From CAIWXH01 sp964555675 (GTDB lineage Bacteria; Chloroflexota; Chloroflexia; Chloroflexales; Chloroflexaceae): DNA of 7,017 nt. A program made the position numbers and the translations under genes. The notes beneath the pieces are model-generated. The model made no database searches, was not told the origin of the DNA, and saw only the letters and a program-made list of their open reading frames with translations. Positions 1 to 6,803 of the stretch are shown here, piece after piece. Position 1 is the stretch's first letter. Each line of letters begins with the position of its first letter. The DNA lies in NCBI GenBank assembly GCA_964555675.1, contig CAZKTU010000304.1, positions 1-7,017 on the forward strand, written 5' to 3'.

Positions 1-24
1 CGCCCAAGCACGAATGTACCCCCG

Positions 25-33
25 TGGTACAAT
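25..33 (+). promoter_or_regulatory. Candidate extended -10 promoter element upstream of the STAND regulator
   Basis: The bases TGG-TACAAT fit an extended -10 element (TGn followed by a TATAAT-like hexamer) on the plus strand. No convincing -35 hexamer lies at the usual distance, which is what an extended -10 would permit. Transcription would begin near position 40, giving a leader of roughly 55 bases before the ATG at 96. The element overlaps an inverted repeat, GTACC (16-20) and GGTAC (26-30), which could be an operator for autoregulation. This is pattern matching only; the sequence continues upstream of the window and a better promoter could lie there. Confidence 0.35.
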
Positions 34-95
34 AGGCATACTGAGATCGTACAGCGCGAGGCCCGATGATGCGGCGATAGCAGCCGGTGGCGTTT

Positions 96-2720
96 ATGAG
101 CAACCCTTCCCCCTTTCGGGCCTGGCTGCGGCGCCGGCGCCAGGAACGTGGGCTTACGCAGGAGCGACTGGCCGAGCTCGTCGGCTACTCCGCACAGACG
201 GTCGTTAAGATCGAGGGCGGTCAGCGCCGCTCCTCCCCGCAATTGGCCTTGCGCCTGGCCGAAGCCCTGCAGCTCGCGCCCGACGAGCACGAGGCCTGGA
301 TGGCCGCCGCCCTTAGCGACGCCGCACCCTTTGGGGATGCCTCCGTCAAGAGCGAAGCCGGCACAGTGCCCCTCTCCCCGGAGGAACCCCCTCGCTCGAC
401 CGACGAGGCCCGGCGTCCGCTGCTTTCGCACAACCTGCCGACCTTCCTCACGCCCTTCGTCGGCCGGGCCCAAGAGCAGGCCGAGCTCGTGGCACTGCTC
501 GGCCGGCCGGACTGCCGGCTAGTCACGGTGCTGGGGCCGGGCGGCGTCGGCAAGACCCGCCTGGCGATCGAGACCGGCCGGGCGATCCAGGGCTTCCCCG
601 ACGGCATCGCACTTGTCTCGCTGGCGCCCGTCACTGCACCCGCGCTGGTGGTGCCGGCGATCGGCAATGCCCTCGGCCTCGCCTTCTCCGGCGCCGGCGC
701 CCTGCTGCCGCAGCTGGTGGGCCACCTGCGCGGGATGCGCGCCCTGCTCATTCTTGACAATCTGGAGCAGCTCCTCGACCCCGAAGGGGCTACCCTCGCG
801 ACACTGGAGCAGCTCCTGGCCCAGGCGCCGGGCGTGTCAGTGCTGGCGACTTCCCGCGAGCGGCTGCGGCTCCCCGGCGAATGGGTGCTCGAGCTCGACG
901 GGCTATCCGTGCCGCAGCCCCATGCCCGCGCCCAGCCTAGTGCCGCCCCCGCCCTCAGGCTGTTCGCCGAACACGCCGAGCGCATCGACCGTGCCTTCCG
1001 GCTCACGCCGGAGAACGAGCACACCATCGCCACGATCTGCCGAATGGTCGATGGGCTGCCGCTCGGGATCGAGCTCGCCGCCGCCTGGATCCGCGTGCTC
1101 CCCCTGGACGAGATCCCCGGCGAGCTCGCCAGCGAGCTCGACGTCACAGAGCGCTCGCCGCGTACGCTGCCCGCGCGCCACCAGTCGCTGCGCGCGGTCG
1201 TAGACTATTCGTGGCATCTGTTGAATGCCGAGGAGCGCAAGGCCCTGTGCCGGCTCACGGTGTTCCGGGGCGGCTTCACTCGCGAGGCCGCCGCACAGGT
1301 TGCCGATGCGGGGCTTGGCCTCCTGGCAAGCCTGGTCGATAAGTCCTTGGTGCGACGGAGCCCGGGCGGGCGCTACGACCTCCACGAGGTCATTCGCCAG
1401 TACGCCAGCGCGCGTTTGCATGAGCACCTCGACGAGCTCGCCGCCGCACAGCGAGGGCATGCCGCCTACTACCTGCGCCTGGTGGCCGAGCGCGAACGGC
1501 GGCTCAAGGGCGCCGAGCAGGGCGCGGCGACGACGGAGATCAGCGCCGAGATCGATAATCTTCGCGCCGCCTGGACCTGGGCGGCCGCTAACGGCTTGCT
1601 CAGCGAGCTCGAGAGCGCCGGCGAGGTGCTGCACTGGTTCTATGAGTTCCATGACTGGCTCCAGGAGGGCGCCGCCCTCTTCGCCCAGGCCCTGGAGCTG
1701 CTGCGAGCGGCGGGGCCGGACGGCGACCGGGCCCCCTGGGAGCGCACGCTTGGTCGCCTGCTCGGCCACTATGGCTACCTAGCTACCCGCATCGGCGCCT
1801 TCGCCCACGCCCAGGCCGCCCTATCCGAGAGCCACGCCCTCCTGGCCGGCGGGCACGACCCGCTCGGTCTGTCGCGCACGCTGCTTAGCCAGGGCCAGCT
1901 TGCCTATTGGAGCGGCGACCACGGGGCGGCGCGCCGCTCTATCGAGCAAAGCCTCGAGCTGACAGCCGTGACCGGCGACCGCCATCTCTTGGCTATGGGT
2001 CACACCGTGGCAAGCCACATCGCTCAGGCCACCGGCTTGCCCGAGGAGGCCGAGCGACTGTTCCGCTCGGCGCTGGCCGCCTGGCGCGCGGTGGGCAACC
2101 CGCGCGGGACCGTCTGGTGCATCACCTCTGGCACCGAGACGCTGCTGGCCCTCGCCAAACACGAGGAGGCTCAGCAACTGCTCCGGGAAAGCCTGGCCCT
2201 CAGCTACGCCGCCCGCGACACAGGCGGCACGGACTCCGTGCTCTACAATCTCGGCCGGGTGGCCTTCCACCAGGGCGACTTCGCAGAGGCTGTCTACTTC
2301 TTCCGCGAGGTTCTCCCCGGGTTGCGAAACTCCTCGCGCCTGCTGTATGCGCGGGTGCTCAACGATCTGGGCGCGGCCCTCTGGCGGGCCGGGGCCAAGG
2401 ACCAGGCCCGGAGCAGTTACAACGAGGCCCTGGCAACGGCGCTTGAGGTTCAGATCGATTATGAGGCGCTCCAGGCGCTGGTGGGCATCGCCGCATGCCT
2501 TGCCGATGCCGGCGAGCACGCTGGGGCCTTGCGGCTCGCCGTGCGCGTACGCTGCGACCCGGCCAGCACTGCTGAAGCACGCCGCGCCGCCACCGAGCTC
2601 CAGCACATGGTGCAGGCCCACCTCCTACAGGACGAGGTGACACGGATCGAGGACCAGGCCCGGGCCCTGTCGCTCACCGCCTTGCAGGCCGAGCTCGCGC
2701 CCTTCACCAGGGCGTCCTAG
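96..2720 (+). CDS. XRE helix-turn-helix / NB-ARC-like STAND ATPase / TPR regulator
   Basis: This is a predicted cytoplasmic signalling ATPase and probable transcription regulator; its ligand and targets are unknown. Residues are numbered from the ATG at 96 (874 aa). Residues about 8-62 form an XRE-type DNA-binding domain (RGLTQERLAELVGYS, then VVKIEGGQRR). After a linker comes the 'FVGR' entry motif (121-124), a Walker A loop GPGGVGKT (147-154), Walker B LLILDN with D221, the sensor ATSR (251-254), the NB-ARC-type GLPL motif (320-323) and an MHD-like LHEVIRQYA segment (429-437). From about 556 to 822 there are roughly seven TPR-like helical pairs spaced about 40 residues, the usual sensor part of STAND proteins. 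An in-frame GTG at 87 would add three residues, but GGTGG at 86-90 sits five bases before the ATG and looks like its ribosome-binding site, so 96 is preferred. A stop at 78-80 limits further extension. Such proteins typically stay ADP-bound and oligomerise on ligand binding, as established for related STAND proteins; here that is inferred. The gene converges with the metallopeptidase gene, with 20 bp between stops. Confidence 0.9.
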   Translation: MSNPSPFRAWLRRRRQERGLTQERLAELVGYSAQTVVKIEGGQRRSSPQLALRLAEALQLAPDEHEAWMAAALSDAAPFGDASVKSEAGTVPLSPEEPPRSTDEARRPLLSHNLPTFLTPFVGRAQEQAELVALLGRPDCRLVTVLGPGGVGKTRLAIETGRAIQGFPDGIALVSLAPVTAPALVVPAIGNALGLAFSGAGALLPQLVGHLRGMRALLILDNLEQLLDPEGATLATLEQLLAQAPGVSVLATSRERLRLPGEWVLELDGLSVPQPHARAQPSAAPALRLFAEHAERIDRAFRLTPENEHTIATICRMVDGLPLGIELAAAWIRVLPLDEIPGELASELDVTERSPRTLPARHQSLRAVVDYSWHLLNAEERKALCRLTVFRGGFTREAAAQVADAGLGLLASLVDKSLVRRSPGGRYDLHEVIRQYASARLHEHLDELAAAQRGHAAYYLRLVAERERRLKGAEQGAATTEISAEIDNLRAAWTWAAANGLLSELESAGEVLHWFYEFHDWLQEGAALFAQALELLRAAGPDGDRAPWERTLGRLLGHYGYLATRIGAFAHAQAALSESHALLAGGHDPLGLSRTLLSQGQLAYWSGDHGAARRSIEQSLELTAVTGDRHLLAMGHTVASHIAQATGLPEEAERLFRSALAAWRAVGNPRGTVWCITSGTETLLALAKHEEAQQLLRESLALSYAARDTGGTDSVLYNLGRVAFHQGDFAEAVYFFREVLPGLRNSSRLLYARVLNDLGAALWRAGAKDQARSSYNEALATALEVQIDYEALQALVGIAACLADAGEHAGALRLAVRVRCDPASTAEARRAATELQHMVQAHLLQDEVTRIEDQARALSLTALQAELAPFTRAS

Positions 2721-2727
2721 CCCACCC

Positions 2728-2749
2728 GGCCCGACTATAACTATGGGCC
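2728..2749. terminator. Weak shared stem-loop between convergent genes
   Basis: GGCCC (2728-2732) can pair with GGGCC (2745-2749) around a 12-base AT-rich loop. It lies between the stop of the regulator (2718-2720) and the stop of the oppositely oriented metallopeptidase gene (2741-2743), partly inside the latter. It could serve both transcripts, but the stem is short and no T-run follows on either strand, so factor-dependent termination or read-through is equally likely. Confidence 0.25.
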
Positions 2750-5056
2750 AGGCGGCGGGCTCACCGGCGTGAAGCTCCACGAGACGGTCGCCGCACCCAG
2801 GCCATCCTCGCCGAGGATCTGCACGAGTCGCACGTCCGGCTGCTCGTAGAATGTCCCACCGTTCTCGAAGATATACTCGGGGCTATGGGCCGGGAACGAC
2901 TCGCTTCCCGACAGCACGAGTCCGTTGAGCGGCCGCCAGCCGCTTCCTAACGATCCGATATCCACCTGGGTTGGCCACGATCCGTCATCGTTGCTGAACA
3001 CCGCGTCAAGGTAGACCGTCGCGTTCCAGTGGTACTCGCAGCGCTCTGCGCTGAAGCTGAGGCCCACCCGCGAGTAGTTGTTGCGCTCCGCGTCGTACGG
3101 CACCGGCTGGCCGGAGCCGGCGAACGCGTCGTGGAGTTTGTTCTTATAGATCGCCGAGTCGTCGATCGACGACTGGCCCGTGGGGCTGCCCAGGAACGCG
3201 CTCCCATCCTCCGTGCGCAGGTTGAGGGTCACGCTGATCGAGCTGGTCCGCTGATTGCTGATCTCCCAGAGCTGGCCTGAGGCCTTGATGCTATAGCTGA
3301 AGCTGACCGTCCCGCGCCACTGCTCCACCGCCTGGATCTGGTCCATCAGCTCCTGATTGCAGGTGCAGGGCGCTTTGAGCGGCCGGACGAGCAGCGAGCC
3401 GGAGACGGTCGGGCCGATTGTGGTGCTGTGGTTGCTGACAACGATCCAGATATCCTCGAGGGGCTCGTCGTCGCAGAACGTCAGGCTGTCCGGTAGGTTC
3501 TCGCGCACCTCCCACGGCCGCCCCTTCAGTTTGACCAGGGCGCTCACCCTGCGCTGCGCTCCGGGCGCGATAGCACTGAAGTCGAAGTGCACTTGCCGCA
3601 CCGAGTCCGCCATGGAGAAGTGGTAGTAGTGCGCCTTGAGCGCGGGGAGCTCCACGGGGTAGGCCAGCGAGGAAGCGCTGCTCTCCAGGCCGGTCAACTG
3701 CTCGACGACCTCCGGCTTCGGCATCTGCTCGTCGGGGAAGCCCGGGTCGAGGTTGATGTAGCGCTTGCCGAGGGGGTTGTCGGGGAAGAACTGGCTGTTG
3801 AGGTTGCGCAGGGCGAAGCGGTGAAAGTTGTCCTTGAAGGGCAACTCCGCCTCGATCGCCCGCAGCCCTGCCTCCCAGTCGGTGCCGACCTCGGCGATCG
3901 TGGCCCACGCTCGCCCGATCGCCTCGGGGCCGCGCTCCTGCTCCATAAAGAGCGGCCAGACGTAGGACGCGTACATCAGCAGGCGGTTCTCGCCGGGCGC
4001 CCGGCCGAACGACTGGTGCAGCGGCATGCGGCTCGGCAGAAACGTGCTGGAGAAGTAGCCGTGCACCGCCTCCCGCGAGGTCTCGCGCACGAAGTAGCTC
4101 TCGGCCCAGACCGCCGACGCCTCGGTGAACCACCAGGTCCGGTTGTTCTGCGTGGTGATCGCGTCATTGTGGGCGCTCTGGAGCACATGGAAGAACTCGT
4201 GGGCCACACTGCTCTTAAAGGTTGGGCTCTGCACGTCGGAGCGGGCGAAGATCACGTAGGCGCTGGAACGGTTCGCGATTGCAGGCGGCGCCGAAACTGT
4301 CGAGTGCAAGGCCCCCTTCGAGATCCCGGCGCGCCCTCCATCACGCCAGACCGTGCCGAGGGGCTCTAGCAGGAAGAAGTCGATCGTGTCGTCCGGGCTG
4401 CCCGGCTGGCCGCCCACATCCCCGATGGGCTTGCGCATCAGCTCGGTCATTGGTCCCCACAGGCTCTCGATCAGCGCCAGGGTCTTGCGCATGTCGGCTG
4501 CGGCGCCCTCCAGGCCGCAGCGGGCGTGGACGGTGACGGCGACCTCGGGGTTGGCGCTGCGGAGCGACGCCCAGCCGTTCTCTACACACCAGAGATCGGG
4601 GGCCGCTGTGGCTGACGCGGACTGCGGGCGGCTATGGACGCTCTCGGGGTGGCTGGGGCGCACGAGGAATGGCCTGAGAGCCGCCTGGATATCAGCAGGC
4701 AGGCTGGGGTCGGCAATGGCGGCGAAGAGCCCGTGGTCCTCACCCTCTGAGCCGGCGCCCTGAAACTGCCTGGGCAGCCGGGGGTCGGCGAAGAGGGCGT
4801 ACGAGCGGTACAGCAGCGAGGTGCCGTAGTCGATCTTCCCCGCCGCCAGGGCCGCCGCGATCAGGGCCTGGTCGGATTGGGCCTGGACTGGCGGCGTGCT
4901 CGGCCCGGGCCCGCGCGCGATCATCGGCAGGTAGACTTGCGACTGCTGCATCACAGCGGGCCCTTCCGCCCGCGCCAGCAGCCCGGCGTTCAGCACCAGC
5001 ACAAGCAGCAGAAGCTGCCCAACTCCCGCGCAGATACACCGCATGGTCCGGTTCAT
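2741..5056 (-). CDS. Exported putative zinc metallopeptidase (HEFFH), with PPC-like and other beta-rich C-terminal regions
   Basis: This is a predicted secreted metal-dependent peptidase of 771 aa; its substrate is unknown. Residues 1-30 are a signal peptide: a basic start, a Leu/Val-rich core and a likely cleavage site after ARA-30, with no lipobox. Just after it is VYLPMI (41-46), a short motif frequent in Chloroflexota exported proteins. Residues 65-135 (containing KIDYGTSLLYRSYALF, then DPRLP) look like a conserved pro-region resembling that of the MXAN_6640-type putative metalloproteases, a comparison made from memory. The catalytic signature is HEFFH at 286-290, with H286 and H290 as metal ligands and E287 as catalytic base. 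The TEASAVWAES segment at 311-320 supplies E312 as a likely third ligand, the gluzincin arrangement. Residues about 462-560 resemble a bacterial pre-peptidase C-terminal (PPC) beta domain (AHYYHFSM, then VHFDFS). Residues 570-771 are beta-rich and not recognised. The start has a weak upstream AAAGG about ten bases away; M5 is an alternative with a poorer site. The gene lies downstream of the propeller gene on the same strand, 133 bp away. It could instead be an inactive or adhesive relative, but the key residues are intact. Confidence 0.8.
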   Translation of the reverse strand: MNRTMRCICAGVGQLLLLVLVLNAGLLARAEGPAVMQQSQVYLPMIARGPGPSTPPVQAQSDQALIAAALAAGKIDYGTSLLYRSYALFADPRLPRQFQGAGSEGEDHGLFAAIADPSLPADIQAALRPFLVRPSHPESVHSRPQSASATAAPDLWCVENGWASLRSANPEVAVTVHARCGLEGAAADMRKTLALIESLWGPMTELMRKPIGDVGGQPGSPDDTIDFFLLEPLGTVWRDGGRAGISKGALHSTVSAPPAIANRSSAYVIFARSDVQSPTFKSSVAHEFFHVLQSAHNDAITTQNNRTWWFTEASAVWAESYFVRETSREAVHGYFSSTFLPSRMPLHQSFGRAPGENRLLMYASYVWPLFMEQERGPEAIGRAWATIAEVGTDWEAGLRAIEAELPFKDNFHRFALRNLNSQFFPDNPLGKRYINLDPGFPDEQMPKPEVVEQLTGLESSASSLAYPVELPALKAHYYHFSMADSVRQVHFDFSAIAPGAQRRVSALVKLKGRPWEVRENLPDSLTFCDDEPLEDIWIVVSNHSTTIGPTVSGSLLVRPLKAPCTCNQELMDQIQAVEQWRGTVSFSYSIKASGQLWEISNQRTSSISVTLNLRTEDGSAFLGSPTGQSSIDDSAIYKNKLHDAFAGSGQPVPYDAERNNYSRVGLSFSAERCEYHWNATVYLDAVFSNDDGSWPTQVDIGSLGSGWRPLNGLVLSGSESFPAHSPEYIFENGGTFYEQPDVRLVQILGEDGLGAATVSWSFTPVSPPPGP

Positions 5057-5095
5057 AGATAGCTTGCCTTTAGTTCAAGAGCCCCTAGTGGCATT

Positions 5096-5112
5096 CCAAC
5101 CTGCCCGGTTGG
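5096..5112. repeat. Inverted repeat CCAACC-TGCCC-GGTTGG
   Basis: Perfect 6-bp arms at 5096-5101 and 5107-5112 surround a 5-base loop. An alternative, tighter hairpin in the same place pairs GCCC (5103-5106) with GGGC (5111-5114). On the minus strand this would form in the leader of the metallopeptidase mRNA, about 40 bases before its start codon, so it could affect its expression. It is the third of three stem-loops met in the direction of transcription. Confidence 0.45.
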
Positions 5113-5129
5113 GCTAGCGGGGCGGGGTT

Positions 5130-5154
5130 CCGGAGAGGGCTTGGCCCTCCCCGG
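5130..5154 (-). repeat. Long GC-rich stem-loop in the intergenic gap
   Basis: Arms of 11 bases (5130-5140 and 5144-5154) enclose a 3-base loop. Ten pairs are Watson-Crick. The remaining position is A opposite C on the plus strand but becomes a G-U wobble in minus-strand RNA, so the fold is better in the transcript reading from the propeller gene toward the metallopeptidase gene. It overlaps a tandem duplication of GGCCCTCCCC (5143-5152 and 5153-5162). No T-run follows. It may be an extragenic palindromic repeat, an RNA stability or processing element, or part of a compound terminator. Confidence 0.5.
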
Positions 5155-5162
5155 CCCTCCCC
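5143..5162. repeat. Tandem 10-bp direct repeat (GGCCCTCCCC x2)
   Basis: Two exact adjacent copies of a 10-base unit are seen; the first copy forms one arm of the stem-loop at 5130-5154. This is probably a small slippage duplication in a C-rich tract. It also lets the 5130-5140 arm pair with either copy, giving alternative folds. Confidence 0.6.
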
Positions 5163-5166
5163 TGGC

Positions 5167-5185
5167 CAAACAGCTCGGCTGTTTG
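5167..5185 (-). terminator. Stem-loop just after the propeller gene stop, candidate terminator
   Basis: A perfect 8-bp stem (5167-5174 with 5178-5185) has a 3-base loop. Transcribed from the minus strand it reads CAAACAGC, CGA, GCTGTTTG and starts four bases after the TAG of the propeller gene (5190-5192). The 3' arm ends in TTT but is followed by a GC-rich sequence instead of a T-run, so it may be an incomplete terminator giving partial read-through into the metallopeptidase gene, or a 3'-end protecting hairpin. Confidence 0.5.
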
Positions 5186-5189
5186 TGCA

Positions 5190-6695
5190 CTAGCGGATGA
5201 TCTGCGGGACGTAGACACGGTGGCTGCCGGGCGCGGGCTGAGCGGAGCCCGTGCGGAAGTGGGCCAGGAAAGCTTCGTCGAAGCCATGCCGCTTCGGCTG
5301 CAGCGCGCCCTCGGTGACCGGTACCGTGAACGAGTCGGCGCGGCCCACCAGGTAGAGATCGCCGCCGGGTCCCACGGCCACGCCTTTCCCGAGATCATCG
5401 TCGGTGCCGCCATGGTAGCTGCCCCAACTCAGGCGGCCCGCCACGTCGAAGGCCGCGATGAAGGCGTCGTAGCAGAGGCGCCGGGTGGCGCCGGTGATGC
5501 ACTGCCCCGTGATCGCCGGCTGGGCGGCGGACGGCACCGGCAGGTTGCCCGAGCTCGTCAGGCCGGTGAGATAGGCGCCCCCCGCGCTGTCCACCGCCAC
5601 GCCGTAAGCCTCCTCGTAATCGTCGCCGCCGTAGTAGGTCCCGTACACCATCCCCGCGGCCAGCGGGTTGAGCTTGAGCAGGAAAGCGTCGGCGAAGCTA
5701 CTCGTCCCGCGCTTCTGGGCCTGCCAGGCGTTCTTGGTTGGGAAGTCGTCCGAGAAGGTGGTGCCGGTGATATAGATATTGCCGTCCTTGTCCAGCGCCA
5801 CGCCCGTCGCTGCATCGTTGCCCATGCCGCCCAGGCTCTGGTCGGCGATGCTGTTGTCGCCGGCGGCGTTCAGCACCAGCACGAAGGCGTCGCGGCTCGG
5901 GCACTCGCCGCCGCTCAGGCCGATACAATTGAGCACCGGGGCGTTGGTCTCGCCTACCACCACCGCGTTACCTTGCGAGTCGACGGCGATGCCATGAAGG
6001 CGGGTGCCCACGTCGAAGCCGCGGGTGCCCTTGCCGAAGAAGGCCTGGTAGACCTGGGCGGAGCCGTCGGCCTTGACTTTCTTGACCATCGCGGCCGGGC
6101 CGAAGTCCCAGTCGGCCCAGCCGGCCAGGTAGGCGTTGCCGTCTTTGTCGAGGGCGATGGCGTTTGCCTGGTCGCTGGCCGTTGTGCCCAGGTAGGTCTG
6201 GAAGTAGACATCACCGTTGGGGGCGAGCTTGGTGAGGAAGGTGTCGCGCTCGCCGGTAATGCTGTCCGTGATCGGGTTGATGGTCGGCAGGTCGTCCGAC
6301 TCGGTGAAGCCGGTGACCCAGGCATTGCCCTGGGCATCGACGGCGAGGGCGAGGCCCTCCTCGTCGTTGGAGCCGCCCATCAGGGTGGAGTAGATCACCT
6401 GAGTGCCCGTGGGGTCGAGCTTGATGACGAAGGCGTTCGTATAGGGGTCTTGGCCCGCCGTGCCGGGGAAGGGGTTCGAGTAGGTGTAGCCTGCGATATA
6501 GATATTGCCCTGGGCGTCGGTAGCAACGGCGGTAGCGACATCGTCGCTGGCGCCGCCAAGGAAGGTGCCGTATGCCAGGGCGGGGGCGCCCTGCGCGCTT
6601 GTGGACGTGACTGGTAAGGCGAGGCTGAGCCCGACCAGCAGGGTGGCGATCAGGGCAAGTGCGACGGCGCAGGGCCGATGGTGAAGCGAGCTCAT
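5190..6695 (-). CDS. Exported seven-bladed beta-propeller protein (SBBP-type repeats)
   Basis: This 501-aa protein is predicted to be exported and to fold as one seven-bladed propeller; such proteins mainly bind ligands or partners, and no enzyme motif is seen. Residues 1 to about 33 are a signal peptide (hydrophobic core ALALIATLLVGLSLAL, then TSTSAQG). Seven repeats follow, each with a strand like YGTFLGG or YGTYYGGDD, a D-x-x-G-N-x-Y-x-x-G-x-T core and an xDAF-x-x-KL closing strand. The core motif ends near N64, N124, N187, N243, N306, G373 and D446, a spacing of 56-73 residues. Blades 6 and 7 have degenerate cores (DSAGG, GPGGD). Blades 4 and 6 carry loop insertions each holding two cysteines (C257/C265 and C399/C408), possible disulfides in an exported protein. 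The C-terminus reads VYVPQIIR (494-501), a version of the VYLPxI motif. The start ATG at 6695 is preceded by GAGG with a 5-base gap, a good ribosome-binding site. The fold assignment is firm; the biological role is unknown. Confidence 0.88.
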   Translation of the reverse strand: MSSLHHRPCAVALALIATLLVGLSLALPVTSTSAQGAPALAYGTFLGGASDDVATAVATDAQGNIYIAGYTYSNPFPGTAGQDPYTNAFVIKLDPTGTQVIYSTLMGGSNDEEGLALAVDAQGNAWVTGFTESDDLPTINPITDSITGERDTFLTKLAPNGDVYFQTYLGTTASDQANAIALDKDGNAYLAGWADWDFGPAAMVKKVKADGSAQVYQAFFGKGTRGFDVGTRLHGIAVDSQGNAVVVGETNAPVLNCIGLSGGECPSRDAFVLVLNAAGDNSIADQSLGGMGNDAATGVALDKDGNIYITGTTFSDDFPTKNAWQAQKRGTSSFADAFLLKLNPLAAGMVYGTYYGGDDYEEAYGVAVDSAGGAYLTGLTSSGNLPVPSAAQPAITGQCITGATRRLCYDAFIAAFDVAGRLSWGSYHGGTDDDLGKGVAVGPGGDLYLVGRADSFTVPVTEGALQPKRHGFDEAFLAHFRTGSAQPAPGSHRVYVPQIIR

Positions 6696-6700
6696 AGATG

Positions 6701-6704
6701 CCTC
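6701..6704 (-). promoter_or_regulatory. Ribosome-binding site of the propeller gene
   Basis: The minus strand reads GAGG followed by CATCT and then ATG, a five-base gap that supports the start at 6695. This is the clearest Shine-Dalgarno sequence among the three main genes. Confidence 0.55.
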
Positions 6705-6708
6705 ATTT

Positions 6709-6790
6709 CTCGGTACGGTTTATCCAATAGGGCTATTACATCACAGCACGGCTGGCATTAGCAGGTACCGAGGTGATACAAAGCCGGTAC
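6709..6790. repeat. Set of CGGTAC / GTACCG inverted repeats upstream of the propeller gene
   Basis: CTCGGTAC at 6709-6716 is an exact inverted repeat of GTACCGAG at 6765-6772 (8-bp arms, 48 bases apart). GTACCG at 6765-6770 is in turn inverted relative to CGGTAC at 6785-6790 (14-base spacer). Together the three sites bracket the presumed promoter, as operator sites for a looping or dimeric regulator might. The core is short and such matches can arise by chance in this length of DNA. Confidence 0.35.
6719..6745 (-). promoter_or_regulatory. AT-rich leader, candidate promoter of the propeller gene
   Basis: The stretch is markedly more AT-rich than its surroundings. On the minus strand it contains GATAAA (6724-6719), a 4/6 match to TATAAT that would start transcription just before the ribosome-binding site, and TAATAG further upstream. 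No good -35 hexamer is seen at standard spacing, so the exact element is uncertain. The GTACCG/CGGTAC repeats flank it. Confidence 0.25.
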
Positions 6791-6803
6791 AACAGGGGTT
6801 TAG

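Noticed and set aside
14..208. A 64-residue plus-strand open frame overlapping the start of the regulator
   Set aside because: It has no ribosome-binding site, runs through the promoter region and into the regulator's helix-turn-helix in another frame, and its sequence downstream of the GTIGIL stretch matches nothing known to me. The GTIGIL resemblance to DUF3368 is noted under the leader comparison only.
221..2621. Long minus-strand open frames across the regulator gene (221-1147, 903-1769, 1821-2621)
   Set aside because: They are low-complexity antisense shadows of a well-supported coding region, overlap one another, and show no domain.
3291..4369. Open frames in other phases across the metallopeptidase gene (3291-4133 minus, 3587-4369 plus)
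   Set aside because: The peptidase frame has a signal peptide, catalytic motif and domain structure; the others are Arg/Gly/Ala-rich shadows.
5114..5196. Two copies of CTAGCGG (5114-5120 and 5190-5196) that might be direct repeats flanking an insertion
   Set aside because: One copy is the stop codon and last codons of the propeller gene. A 7-bp match flanking about 70 bp with no element ends is weak evidence of an insertion.
5220..6617. A 465-residue open frame on the plus strand, antisense to the propeller gene
   Set aside because: It mirrors the repeated codons of the propeller blades, is Val/Gly/Ala/Arg-rich with no domain, and has no ribosome-binding site. GC-rich genes commonly leave such antisense frames open.
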